A stretch of DNA of 64,000 bases, taken from CAYNLK01 sp964398055. GTDB lineage: Bacteria > Chloroflexota > Anaerolineae > 4572-78 > J111. The translations under genes were made by a program, and so were the position numbers. The notes beneath the pieces are model-generated. The model worked only from the letters and a program-made list of their open reading frames with translations, did no database searches and had not been told where the DNA came from. This document shows positions 52,717-63,974 of this stretch, one piece after another. Every line of letters starts with the position of its first letter. The first letter of the stretch is position 1. The DNA lies in contig CAYNLK010000004.1 of NCBI GenBank assembly GCA_964398055.1, positions 184,061 through 248,060 on the forward strand. Direction: 5' to 3'.

Positions 52717-53099
52717 GACTCAAGGTATTATTGCCCACGGAAGTGCTGCTTGACCAAGAAGTGGTCAAGGTGATTGCGGAGGCCGGCAACGGTTTTTTCT
52801 GCCTGTTGCCGCGCCATATCGACTTTGTGGCCGCGCTTGTGCCCAGCCTGTTCGCCTTTGTACCCGTGGAAGGGCCAGAGGAGTTTCTGGCCGTTGATGA
52901 GGGGGTGTTGGTCAAGTGCGGCCAGGAGGTGCTGGTTTCAACCAGAAACGCCATCCAGGGACCGGATCTGGGCAGGTTAAAGCAATCAATTGAAGAGCAG
53001 TTCCGGCTTTTGGATGAACGGGAGAGAACCGTGCGCTCTGCCCTGGCCAAACTCGAAGCTGATTTCGTGCGTCGCTTCATCGAGCTGGAGAAACCGTAG
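52713..53099 (+). CDS. atpC: N-ATPase F1 epsilon subunit
   Basis: 128 aa. The N-terminal beta-sandwich (LKVLLPTEVLLDQEVVKVIAE) and C-terminal helical part match the epsilon family. Starts at ATG 52713 overlapping atpD. Confidence 0.88.
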   Translation: MRLKVLLPTEVLLDQEVVKVIAEAGNGFFCLLPRHIDFVAALVPSLFAFVPVEGPEEFLAVDEGVLVKCGQEVLVSTRNAIQGPDLGRLKQSIEEQFRLLDERERTVRSALAKLEADFVRRFIELEKP

Positions 53100-53100
53100 C

Positions 53101-53442
53101 ATGGATGACTACCCGGAAAGAAATCGCCGCGGCAGCCGCCATCGCTTTAGCCGGCGGGTGGAGGCCGAAGAGCAGCGTAAGCTGCGGGCCAGGCGCAGAC
53201 GGGAGCGAAGAATCTGGTTTGGCCTGGGTATGTTTGGCATTGTTGGTTGGTCGGTGGCCGTACCCACCCTGGCCGGGGTGGCGCTGGGCATTTGGATCGA
53301 TACCCGCTGGCCGGGGCGCTACTCGTGGACGCTCATGCTGCTCTTCTGCGGCCTCATTCTGGGCTGCCTGAATGCCTGGTACTGGGTTAGCCAGGAGCGA
53401 GAGATCATCGAACAGGAAAAAGAGGAGCAGAACCGTGAGTGA
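53101..53442 (+). CDS. atpQ: N-ATPase accessory membrane protein AtpQ (AtpI-like)
   Basis: 113 aa: a basic, arginine-rich N-terminus followed by two transmembrane helices (about 40-62 and 72-95), as in AtpI/Q. ATG 53101 is 1 bp after the epsilon stop. It overlaps the next gene by 8 bp. Confidence 0.82.
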   Translation: MDDYPERNRRGSRHRFSRRVEAEEQRKLRARRRRERRIWFGLGMFGIVGWSVAVPTLAGVALGIWIDTRWPGRYSWTLMLLFCGLILGCLNAWYWVSQEREIIEQEKEEQNRE

Positions 53443-53716
53443 CGTGCTCCGGTTGGGGTTGGCCCTGTTGGCCGGGGCCGGCTTGGGCCTATTCTACTTT
53501 GGCGGCTTGTGGCTAACGCTGCGTCGACTTTCGACTAGCGGCCGGCCGGAACTCTTGATCCTGAGTAGCTTTTTGGCCCGGACAGCCATCACCGTAATCG
53601 GTTTCTATTTTGTGATAGACGGTCAGTGGGATCGGTTGGCGGCCAGCCTGGCCGGTTTTTTGCTCATGCGTATTTTCCTGGTGCAGCGTTTGAAACCGCA
53701 GCCACCAAAACCTTGA
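53435..53716 (+). CDS. atpR: N-ATPase accessory membrane protein AtpR
   Basis: 93 aa with three hydrophobic segments and an arginine in FLARTAITV within the second, as in AtpR, whose conserved arginine has been proposed to interact with the c ring. GTG 53435 is chosen because GAGGAG lies upstream and it overlaps the atpQ stop. Confidence 0.82.
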   Translation: MSDVLRLGLALLAGAGLGLFYFGGLWLTLRRLSTSGRPELLILSSFLARTAITVIGFYFVIDGQWDRLAASLAGFLLMRIFLVQRLKPQPPKP

Positions 53717-53731
53717 TGAGGTGAAGAGGCA

Positions 53732-54448
53732 ATGACGATTAGCCCGGATAACATCATATTCTGGCAGTGGGGACCGATTGTGCTGAATATGACCATTGTG
53801 GTAACCTGGCTGCTGATGGCCTTGCTGGTTATTGGCTCGTGGCTGGTAACCCGCCATCTATCGGCTGAACCCGGCTTGTCGCGCGGCCAAAATCTGCTTG
53901 AAGTGGTAGTGCTGGCTATCCAAAACCAAATCCGCGAGGTAAGCCAGCAGGAGACAGGTCGCTACCTGCCCTTTGTGGGCACGCTGTTTCTGTTTATTGC
54001 CGTGGCTAACCTGCTCAGCCCGGTGCCGGGCTACCACCCGCCGACCGGCTCGCTGTCTACCACCGCCGCCCTGGCTATTTGCGTGTTTGTGGCGGTGCCC
54101 CTGTACGGCATCTCGCAACAGGGATTGGGTGGTTACCTCAAACAATATGTGCAGCCGTCGCCGTTGATGCTGCCGTTCAACCTGATTGGGGAGGTTTCGC
54201 GCACCCTGGCCCTGGCGGTTCGTCTCTTTGGCAACGTGATGAGCGGCTCCATGATTGCCGCCATTTTGTTAGCCATTGTGCCGCTGTTCTTCCCCATCGT
54301 GATGCAACTCCTGGGGCTGCTAACCGGGTTGATCCAGGCCTATATCTTCGCAATTCTGGCGATGGTCTACATCGCCTCGGCAACACGCGCCCATAATGAT
54401 CGGCAGTCGCAACAAAATCTAGCCAAAGGAGATGTGGAATATGGATAG
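53732..54448 (+). CDS. atpB: N-ATPase Fo subunit a
   Basis: 238 aa with about five to six transmembrane helices. The essential arginine lies in LAVRLFGNVMSG. ATG 53732 is preceded by GAGG. It overlaps the start of atpE by 8 bp. Confidence 0.9.
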   Translation: MTISPDNIIFWQWGPIVLNMTIVVTWLLMALLVIGSWLVTRHLSAEPGLSRGQNLLEVVVLAIQNQIREVSQQETGRYLPFVGTLFLFIAVANLLSPVPGYHPPTGSLSTTAALAICVFVAVPLYGISQQGLGGYLKQYVQPSPLMLPFNLIGEVSRTLALAVRLFGNVMSGSMIAAILLAIVPLFFPIVMQLLGLLTGLIQAYIFAILAMVYIASATRAHNDRQSQQNLAKGDVEYG

Positions 54449-54719
54449 TGTAAGCCTGATTGGCATGACCTCGATCGCCATGGCCGGGTTAACCATCGCC
54501 ATCGGCTCAATTGGACCGGCGTTTGGTGAAGCGCGGGCGCTGGCGCAAGCCCTCAGCGCCATTGCCCAACAACCGGATGAGGCCAATACCATCACCCGGA
54601 CCCTGTTCGTGGGTTTGGCTATGGTGGAATCAACGGCCATCTACTGTTTTGTGATCTCGATGATCTTACTTTTTGTCAACCCATTTTGGAACTATGTTAT
54701 CGCCCAGGCCGGAGGATGA
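54441..54719 (+). CDS. atpE: N-ATPase Fo subunit c (putative Na+-binding)
   Basis: 92 aa hairpin of two transmembrane helices. E30 in the first helix (GPAFGEAR) and E63-S64-T65 with Y68 in the second (VESTAIY) resemble Na+-coordinating c subunits such as that of Ilyobacter, supporting Na+ transport. ATG 54441 is used because GGAG directly abuts the earlier ATG at 54432. Ion choice is inferred. Confidence 0.88.
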   Translation: MDSVSLIGMTSIAMAGLTIAIGSIGPAFGEARALAQALSAIAQQPDEANTITRTLFVGLAMVESTAIYCFVISMILLFVNPFWNYVIAQAGG

Positions 54720-54722
54720 GCC

Positions 54723-55487
54723 GTGTTGATTGATTGGTTCACTGTCGTTGCCCAGGCCCTCAATTTTCTGATCCTGGTTCTCCTGCTCAAGCGTTTTCTG
54801 TACGGTCCAATCATCCGGGCTATGGAGGAGCGCGAGGCCAGAATCGCGGCCCGGCTGGCCGAGGCCGGCCGGATGAAGGAGGAAGCCGCCCAGGAGGCCG
54901 AATCGTATCGCCAACAGAGCCAGGAACTGCAAGAGACGCGGGCCGAGCTGCTTGACCGGGCCAGGACAGAAGCCGAAGCCCGGCGCCAGGAGCTGCTGCA
55001 AAAGGCTCGCGCAGAGATTGACGAGGCCCGGGCCAGGTGGCAAAAGGCGCTCCAACAGGAGCAAGATGTTTTCCTGCAGGAGCTGCGCCGGCGCACCCTC
55101 AGCCAGGTCCACGCCACCGCCCGCCGCGCCCTGGCCGACCTGGCCGGCACGGAGCTGGAAACGCATCTGGCCCACGTCTTTATTCAGCGCCTGCAGCAGA
55201 CAGACGAAGATGGCGAAGTGGCCGCGGCGCTCCGCCAGGCCGGCCAGGAGATCGTTGTCCGCAGCGCCTTTGAAATCCCGGCGGAGCTGCGCCAAACCAT
55301 CTTAGGCGTTGTGCAGGAGCAAACCCAGGACAATATTGAGGCTCGTTTTGAGACGGCGCCGGATTTGATCTGCGGTATTGAACTGGCCGCCGACGGCTAT
55401 AAAATTGCCTGGAGCCTGGCCGACTATCTGGACTCGCTGGAAGAGGAGCTGTTCAACTCACTCGAAGACGGGGAAAAGGCCGCGTAA
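54723..55487 (+). CDS. atpF: N-ATPase Fo subunit b with extended C-terminus
   Basis: 254 aa. One N-terminal transmembrane helix (about 4-27) is followed by a long charged coiled coil (about 30-130) and about 120 further residues that may take the place of the missing delta subunit, as no atpH is present. GTG 54723 follows atpE by 3 bp. Confidence 0.85.
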   Translation: MLIDWFTVVAQALNFLILVLLLKRFLYGPIIRAMEEREARIAARLAEAGRMKEEAAQEAESYRQQSQELQETRAELLDRARTEAEARRQELLQKARAEIDEARARWQKALQQEQDVFLQELRRRTLSQVHATARRALADLAGTELETHLAHVFIQRLQQTDEDGEVAAALRQAGQEIVVRSAFEIPAELRQTILGVVQEQTQDNIEARFETAPDLICGIELAADGYKIAWSLADYLDSLEEELFNSLEDGEKAA

Positions 55488-55491
55488 CCGT

Positions 55492-57042
55492 ATGGCAGTT
55501 AAAGAGACGAGACTGGTAGACGTTTTGGATGGCGCCTTTACCGCCTTTAACCGGGCGCTGGAAAGCCACCAGGCCGAGCTGGCGGTCCAGGAGGCCGGCT
55601 TCGTCAACTACGTGGGTCACGGAATTGCCCGGGTTGACGGCCTGCCGGGGGCGCAATTGGAGGAGCTGGTCCGGTTTCGCCGCGGCGAAGTGGGGATGAT
55701 CTTCAACCTGGACCCAGATGAGGTTGGCGTCATTCTCCTGAGCGAGAGTAAACAGTTGCAGGCCGGGCAGGAGGCGCGGCGGACAGGTCGCATCCTGGAT
55801 GTCCCGGTCGGTGAGCATCTGCTGGGGCGAGTGCTGGACCCGCTAGGGCGTCCTTTGGACCGGCGCGCCCCGCCCCGTTCGGCCTTCCGGCGGCCGGTTG
55901 AGCGCCCCGTACCGCCGATTATGGACCGCGCCCCCGTTACCGTCCCGCTCCAGACCGGCCTCAAAGTGGTCGACGCCACCATCCCCATTGGCCGAGGCCA
56001 GCGCGAACTCATCCTGGGCGACCGGCAGACAGGCAAAACGGCAATTGCTCTGGACACCATCATCAACCAGAAAGAGCAGGAGGTGATTTGCGTTTATTGC
56101 GCCGTTGGTCAGCGCAGTTCCGCGGTGGCCGGGTTGATTGCCGACCTGCGTGAGCGCAACGCCCTGACCTACACCACCGTAGTCGTGGCTGCCGGTGAGG
56201 ACCCGCCGGGCCTGCAATTCATCGCCCCCTATGCGGCCACAACAATGGCCGAGTACTTTATGGAGCAGGGGGCCGACGTGCTGATTGTTTACGATGACCT
56301 GACCCGCCATGCCCGCGCCTACCGGGAGCTATCGCTGCTGTTGCGACGACCACCCGGCCGGGAGGCCTTTCCGGGCGATATCTTCTACATCCATTCGCGG
56401 CTGCTGGAGCGGGCCACCCACCTGCGCCCAGAACGCGGCGGCGGCTCCCTGACCGCCCTGCCCATTGTGGAGACCGAGGCCCAAAATGTTTCCGCCTACA
56501 TTCCCACCAATATTATCTCGATCACCGATGGGCAGATTTACCTTTCGCCGGAGCTGTTTCAAAAAGGCATCCTCCCCGCTGTGGATGTGGGCGAGTCGGT
56601 TTCGCGGGTGGGGGGTAAAACGCAACTGGCCGCCTATCGAGCCGTGGCCGGCGACCTGCGCCTGGCCTACTCGCAGTTTGAGGAGCTGGAGGCCTTTGCC
56701 CGTTTCGGCACGCGGCTAGATGACGAGACCCGCCAGACCATCGAGCGGGGGCGGCGCGTCCGCGAGGCGCTCAAACAGCCGCAATACCAACCCATCCCGG
56801 TGGCCGAGCAGATCATCGTCCTGCTGGCCGTAACCTCGGGCGTTTTCGATAGGCTGCCGCCGGATCAGATTGGCCAGGCCGAAGTAGTGATTCGCCGGAG
56901 CGTGGTCAAGCGCCTGCCCCAGGTGTGCAAAAAAATTGAAGCGGGTGAAAGCCTCAGCGACGCTGACCGCGATGCCCTGATCACCGCCGCCAAAAACGCC
57001 CTGGCTTCTCAGTTCGAGCTGGACCAAAATGGAAACACTTGA
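55492..57042 (+). CDS. atpA: N-ATPase F1 alpha subunit
   Basis: 516 aa. Walker A GDRQTGKT and the alpha signature YDDLTRHARAYRELSLLL. The start at ATG 55492 is 4 bp after the atpF stop; an earlier frame is a shadow of atpF. It overlaps atpG by 14 bp. Confidence 0.92.
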   Translation: MAVKETRLVDVLDGAFTAFNRALESHQAELAVQEAGFVNYVGHGIARVDGLPGAQLEELVRFRRGEVGMIFNLDPDEVGVILLSESKQLQAGQEARRTGRILDVPVGEHLLGRVLDPLGRPLDRRAPPRSAFRRPVERPVPPIMDRAPVTVPLQTGLKVVDATIPIGRGQRELILGDRQTGKTAIALDTIINQKEQEVICVYCAVGQRSSAVAGLIADLRERNALTYTTVVVAAGEDPPGLQFIAPYAATTMAEYFMEQGADVLIVYDDLTRHARAYRELSLLLRRPPGREAFPGDIFYIHSRLLERATHLRPERGGGSLTALPIVETEAQNVSAYIPTNIISITDGQIYLSPELFQKGILPAVDVGESVSRVGGKTQLAAYRAVAGDLRLAYSQFEELEAFARFGTRLDDETRQTIERGRRVREALKQPQYQPIPVAEQIIVLLAVTSGVFDRLPPDQIGQAEVVIRRSVVKRLPQVCKKIEAGESLSDADRDALITAAKNALASQFELDQNGNT

Positions 57043-57919
57043 GGGGATCAAACGCCGGATCGACAGCGTTGAGGATCTGCAATCCATTGTCAAAACCATG
57101 AAGGCCCTGGCCGCGGTGAGCATCCGGCAGTACGAGAAAGCCGTCGCCTCTCTGGCTACCTATGCCCGGACCATCGAGCTGGGTTTTCAGGTTGTCCTGC
57201 GCAATCGGCCGGGAGAATTGGCGGCAACCGGAGTGATCCGCCGGTATCGCCTGGGGGCCATTGTCTTTGGCTCCGACCAGGGGATGTGCGGCCAGTTCAA
57301 TGAGCAGATCGCCGCTCATGCCATCGCCGGCATGGCCGAACTCGAAACGCCGCCAGAAAACCGGCTGGTCCTGGCCCTGGGTGGGCGAGTCGTGGCTCGC
57401 CTGGAGGAAGCCGGCCAGCCGGTGGAGGAAGTCTGGCCGGTGCCCGGCGCCGTGGCCGGGATCACGCCGTTGGTGCAAGATATCTTGATGAAGCTGAACG
57501 AATGGGGTTCAGAGCAAGCCATCGACCAGGTTTTTCTGTTTTACAACACCCCGGCCGCAGACAGTCCCTATCGCCCCCACATGTTGCCCCTGTTGCCCGT
57601 TGACCTGGAGCGACTACGTGGCCTGGAAAAGAAACCCTGGCCCTCCCATGTTCTGCCGACCTTTAGCATGGAGTGGGACCGGCTCTTTTCGGCGCTAATC
57701 CACCAATATCTGTTTGTCTCCCTATACCGCGCCCTGGCCGAGTCGCTGGCCAGCGAGAATGCCAGCCGGCTCGCGGCGATGCAGGCCGCCGAAAAGAATA
57801 TTGAAGAGAAATTGGTCGAACTAAATGCGCTGTTTCACCATCAGCGCCAGAGTTCCATCACCGAGGAACTGCTCGATATCGTGTCCGGCTTTGAGGTCTT
57901 GACCGGCAGGGCGGTTTGA
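57029..57919 (+). CDS. atpG: N-ATPase F1 gamma subunit
   Basis: 296 aa central stalk. N-terminal helix IKRRIDSVEDLQSIVKTMKALAAVSI and C-terminal helix with RLAAMQAAEKNIEEKL form the rotor coiled coil; GSDQGMCGQFN is the conserved globular motif. Last gene of the ATPase operon. Confidence 0.9.
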   Translation: METLEGIKRRIDSVEDLQSIVKTMKALAAVSIRQYEKAVASLATYARTIELGFQVVLRNRPGELAATGVIRRYRLGAIVFGSDQGMCGQFNEQIAAHAIAGMAELETPPENRLVLALGGRVVARLEEAGQPVEEVWPVPGAVAGITPLVQDILMKLNEWGSEQAIDQVFLFYNTPAADSPYRPHMLPLLPVDLERLRGLEKKPWPSHVLPTFSMEWDRLFSALIHQYLFVSLYRALAESLASENASRLAAMQAAEKNIEEKLVELNALFHHQRQSSITEELLDIVSGFEVLTGRAV

Positions 57920-58014
57920 CCCGGGAGCGGGGTTGGTGTACCATTTCAAAAGACGATTCTTTGGAGCGAACGTGCCATTTCACCTCGTTGAAACGCCCAA
58001 GCAGGAGGGTTTTG

Positions 58015-58521
58015 ATGAAACTTTTAATAACCTATGCCAGCAAATACGGCTCCACAGCCGGGATTGCCGAGGTCATCGGCAAGGAACTGCGCAAGCGCAA
58101 TTACGAGGTCGAGGTCAGGCCGGTCGATCAGGTTGGCAGCCTGGAGGGATACGACGGCTTCGTTATCGGCAGCGCGGTCTACGCCGGTAGCTGGATGAAG
58201 CCGGCGGCCAAATTTCTGCGGGCCAACCAGGAGCTGCTGGCTGGCCGGCCGGTCTGGCTGTTCTCCAGTGGCCCCACCGGCCCGGGCGACCCCAACGAGC
58301 TGCTGGACGGCTGGAGCTTCCCGGAGAATCTGGCCAAGGTCCGGGAAAAGATCCAGCCCAAGGATGTCATCCTTTTCCACGGCCAGCTCGACCTGGATAA
58401 ACTCAACTTCGCCGAAAAGATGATCGTCAAGTCGATCAAAGCGACTCTGGGGGACTATCGCGACTGGCTGGTGATTCGCGGTTGGGCCAGAAAGATCGAC
58501 TTGGATGTGCAGGCGGGCTAA
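58015..58521 (+). CDS. Flavodoxin domain protein (HemG-like)
   Basis: 168 aa. YASKYGSTAGIA (about 6-17) is the FMN phosphate loop, with GSAVYAGSW supplying the isoalloxazine loop. Resembles menaquinone-dependent protoporphyrinogen dehydrogenase HemG, but no heme gene is nearby. ATG 58015 has AGGAGG upstream; the longer frame begins in the atpG stop. Confidence 0.75.
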   Translation: MKLLITYASKYGSTAGIAEVIGKELRKRNYEVEVRPVDQVGSLEGYDGFVIGSAVYAGSWMKPAAKFLRANQELLAGRPVWLFSSGPTGPGDPNELLDGWSFPENLAKVREKIQPKDVILFHGQLDLDKLNFAEKMIVKSIKATLGDYRDWLVIRGWARKIDLDVQAG

Positions 58522-58564
58522 GTTCAACGTCTAACCAGACGCGTCAAGCATTTTAGGCAAAAAA

Positions 58565-58603
58565 CAAAACAGGGACTCGTCCAAACGAGTCCCTGTTTTG
58601 TTA
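58565..58603. terminator. Bidirectional terminator between flavodoxin and PPDK genes
   Basis: A 15-bp perfect stem (CAAAACAGGGACTCG with its complement), a 6-base loop, and flanking A and T runs. Confidence 0.8.
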
Positions 58604-58633
58604 TTTAACCGCAGGTCACACCAGAAGTACGTC

Positions 58634-61345
<2,712 letters not shown>

Positions 61346-61374
61346 TTAGTTAATCCTCCAGAAGATTGAGACGT

Positions 61375-61480
61375 TAGTAAATTTTCAAAGCCAGTTTTCT
61401 GGCTTACGATTGGCCGGTTGGCAACACACAAGCACCTCCGCTAAACGCGAAGGTGCGGGACATCATCGACCCACTATTAA
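61375..61480 (-). promoter_or_regulatory. Hairpin-rich ppdK leader
   Basis: On the minus strand, a GCACCT-CGC/GCG-AGGTGC hairpin (about 61428-61457) is followed by AAGCCAG-AAAA-CTGGCTT and T-rich sequence (about 61385-61408). It could act as an attenuator; class not recognised. Confidence 0.4.
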
Positions 61481-61637
61481 ACCAGTCCAGCCAGTAACTA
61501 TTGTGAACTACGGCACAATTTTGCTGACCAGCAAATCATTATACGCGTTTATGGAATTTTAGCCAAGTTTATGCAAAAGTCATTTGAAATAGTTGGTCAG
61601 ATAATAAAATGTAAATGTCATCGAGCCGGGCTGGAAA

Positions 61638-61886
61638 TTGTGCCTGCCCAGCCTGGAAGATACCCAAACGATGGGCGTCAACGTGGCGGCCCCGGAAATT
61701 CTGGCAGCCAAAAAGCTGACGCTTACTGAAATTTATGACCTCCTCAAGACAAAAGAGTATATTGACCTGACCCAAACCCAAAGACGGCTCAGGGTTCCCC
61801 GCCCGCGTCTTTGCTATTCTGCCGTAACAGCGCATTTTTCAGGTGACAGTCACTTAAAAAGTGACTGTCACCTGGTTGTCACCTGA
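61638..61886 (+). other. Doubtful small ORF with protein-like stretch
   Basis: An open frame of 82 codons from TTG, containing ILAAKKLTLTEIYDLLK-type sequence. No ribosome-binding site, and the end runs into a palindrome. It may be a gene fragment or chance. Confidence 0.2.
61841..61874. repeat. Perfect palindrome AGGTGACAGTCACTT-type
   Basis: Two 15-bp arms (AGGTGACAGTCACTT and its complement) around a short A loop downstream of the M23 gene. Its arms share GGTGAC with the 139-bp element family. Confidence 0.6.
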
Positions 61887-61893
61887 CCCTACC

Positions 61894-62937
61894 CTATACC
61901 TCTGTCCAGCAAACCGCATCAAACGCCACCATCGGGATGTTGCCCTGAAAAGGATGTTCCCCGGTCACATCGTTCAGCCGGACGTAACCTTCGCCCGGCT
62001 TGAAGGGATAAGTGCCTAATAAGACCCAATCGTTGAAATATTCACTCTGGTTCACCGCCACTTCAGCCTGGCCGTTGGCGTGGACAATCCGGTAGCGGGC
62101 GTTGGTAGTGGTGGCATAGTTTTCGGGAATATAGACCCAGACCTGCCATTGGCCGGCTTTGGGCAAGATTGGCCGCCACTCAGCCCAGTTGGTCTCGACT
62201 TCGGCAGAAGCATAGGTCCACAACATGCTGCCCTTGAAACCGAACGGGGCCGTGTACCAATAATCAACATGTGCCTTGCGGAAGCGGCCGGCTTGCGGGT
62301 CGGTCTGCTGCGAGTCGACCACAACCTGAATCCGGCTGATGGCCTGAGCTGTTTGGGCAAAGTTCTCGGGCCGGCGAGCGTTAATGAAGGGGGTCGGGCT
62401 AAAGTAATTAGCCATCACCGCCCCTTTATCTTTAACCATCGGCGTCCAGTTGCCGATGGGCAGTTTGTTACGCCGTATCTCAAAATGGAGGTGGGCCAAC
62501 CAGCGGCCCTGGGGAAACTCGGCCGTTTTGGCCCCTTTGCCCAGCGTACCGATCTGCTGGCTTCGTTGCACCTGTTGCCCCACCTGGCTGACCATGATCC
62601 GCTCCAGGTGGGCATATTGAGACCAAACCCGCGTGCCATCCGGCAGGGCATGTTCCAGTAAAACGATGTTACCCCAACTGGGCAGATAGTTGCCAAATTC
62701 CATCACCCGGCCGTGGGCAATAGCATAGATGGGATCGCCCAGGTCGGTATCGCCGCCGCCACGGCCGTTCCAATCCTCGCCGGGATGCCATACCCCAAAC
62801 GATTTGTAATAGCCGGGGTCGGCCAGAACGGTGTCAATTTTGTGGGTCTGGAAAACGTCCACGTTGTCGCCCCGCGGTCCCACCGGAAAATCAAAGCCGT
62901 CAGAGATGGGCACGCCATCGGCTGTTTCTTGAGTCAT
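61894..62937 (-). CDS. M23-type metallopeptidase with C-terminal golvesin-like domain
   Basis: 347 aa. WHPGEDWNGRGGGDTDLG supplies the first His and Asp, and HLHFEI the second His pair, of an M23 LytM zinc site (about 44-180). The C-terminal region (about 215-347) resembles the golvesin/Xly carbohydrate-binding type domain (NWAEWRPILPKAGQWQVWVYIP). There is no signal peptide or membrane helix from ATG 62937, which has AGGAGG upstream, an oddity for an expected cell-wall enzyme. Confidence 0.7.
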   Translation of the reverse strand: MTQETADGVPISDGFDFPVGPRGDNVDVFQTHKIDTVLADPGYYKSFGVWHPGEDWNGRGGGDTDLGDPIYAIAHGRVMEFGNYLPSWGNIVLLEHALPDGTRVWSQYAHLERIMVSQVGQQVQRSQQIGTLGKGAKTAEFPQGRWLAHLHFEIRRNKLPIGNWTPMVKDKGAVMANYFSPTPFINARRPENFAQTAQAISRIQVVVDSQQTDPQAGRFRKAHVDYWYTAPFGFKGSMLWTYASAEVETNWAEWRPILPKAGQWQVWVYIPENYATTTNARYRIVHANGQAEVAVNQSEYFNDWVLLGTYPFKPGEGYVRLNDVTGEHPFQGNIPMVAFDAVCWTEV

Positions 62938-63098
62938 GTTGCCTCCTGTTTTGGGTGGTTGAATGATTGTGGTTAAATTCGCCCGGCTACAGCAAATTGT
63001 TGGCAAAGCGGAAAAAAAGTGAACTGTGATGTTGACCTGTCACCAAGCCCTTAAATTTTAACACACGGTTACAGCCAGGTCAACCATTTGGAAATTTT

Positions 63099-63237
63099 GG
63101 GTCTGTCCAATTTTTTAGGTGACCGGCACTTCCAACTCATCTTGGCTTGGAATTGCAGTCAAATCGCCTTAATTTTTGCTCAGAAATCGTGGTGAAAGTG
63201 CCGGTCACCTTATCCACCTAAAATTCTGGACGCACCC
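63099..63237 (+). mobile_element. 139-bp GACCGGCAC element, second full copy
   Basis: Same length and about 85 percent alike by eye to the 51.1 kb copy, with ends GGGTCTGTCC and GGACGCACCC. The flanks GAAATTTT and AAAATTTT are nearly a target duplication. Confidence 0.8.
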
Positions 63238-63291
63238 AAAATTTTTGATCAGTCGAAAATGAAATTGCCGAATAATTTAATTACTGATATA

Positions 63292-63302
63292 CTGATCATC
63301 AG
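63292..63302. promoter_or_regulatory. Candidate operator CTGATCATCAG upstream of vapB
   Basis: A perfect 5-1-5 palindrome with further CTGAT/ATCAG half-sites nearby, 27 bp before the antitoxin ATG. Toxin-antitoxin operons are usually autoregulated at such sites. Confidence 0.5.
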
Positions 63303-63328
63303 AAAATCAGAAAAATATGGAGTAATCG

Positions 63329-63592
63329 ATGATAGATACTATCAGCATTCAACTGGGACAACGGGGGGTGCTGACCTTCCCCAAAACTCTTCGCCAGCAG
63401 TATGATCTGCAACCCGGCGATGAATTCACCTTACTTGATCTGGGGGGTGTATTCGTCCTCAGCCGCCGTGGTTCTGGCATTGACTCTCTGGCCGACCAGA
63501 TTACCCAAGCTCTCACGGAGCAGGGTGAGACCATCGAGTCTATGTTAGCAGCCCTGCGCGAAGAACGGCAAATATATGGCAACCAAAGCTGA
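63329..63592 (+). CDS. AbrB/MazE-family antitoxin (VapB-like)
   Basis: 87 aa. The N-terminal SpoVT-AbrB swapped-hairpin domain (about 1-45: IQLGQRGVLTFPKTLRQQYDL) binds DNA; the C-terminal part would mask the toxin. ATG 63329 has GGAG 8 bases upstream. It overlaps the PIN-domain gene by 17 bp. Confidence 0.8.
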   Translation: MIDTISIQLGQRGVLTFPKTLRQQYDLQPGDEFTLLDLGGVFVLSRRGSGIDSLADQITQALTEQGETIESMLAALREERQIYGNQS

Positions 63593-63974
63593 GGTCTTTC
63601 TGGATACCAGTGCTTTGTTTGCGGCCATCTGGTCAGCCAGCAGAGGTGGGCGGATGATCCTTAAATTGGGCGAAGCAGGCGCAATTCAGTTGTTGGTCAG
63701 CTCACAAGTACTTACTGAATTAGACAATGTACTGCGCCGCAAAGCCCCGAAGATATTAGGCGTGCTGACCCTGCTGCTAGATCAGAGTGGGGTCAAGATA
63801 GTTGCGACCCCGCCGCCGGAGATACTGGCCGAGTGCCAATCGCTTATTGCCTATCCCCCCGATGCTCAGGTATTGGCGGCAGCCTGGAACGCTGGCTGTG
63901 ATTATTTTGTCACTCTGGATCGGCGACATTTTCTGGATGATCCTGCGGGATGGTTCAATTACGGTCAGAGATAG
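63576..63974 (+). CDS. PIN-domain ribonuclease toxin (VapC-like)
   Basis: 132 aa. PIN-fold acidic residues are visible: D10 in FLDTSALF, E near 48 in LTELDNVL, and D near 96 and 115 in YPPDAQVLAAA and VTLDRRHF. The pair with the upstream AbrB protein suggests a VapBC module. ATG 63576 overlaps vapB. Confidence 0.8.
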   Translation: MATKAEVFLDTSALFAAIWSASRGGRMILKLGEAGAIQLLVSSQVLTELDNVLRRKAPKILGVLTLLLDQSGVKIVATPPPEILAECQSLIAYPPDAQVLAAAWNAGCDYFVTLDRRHFLDDPAGWFNYGQR

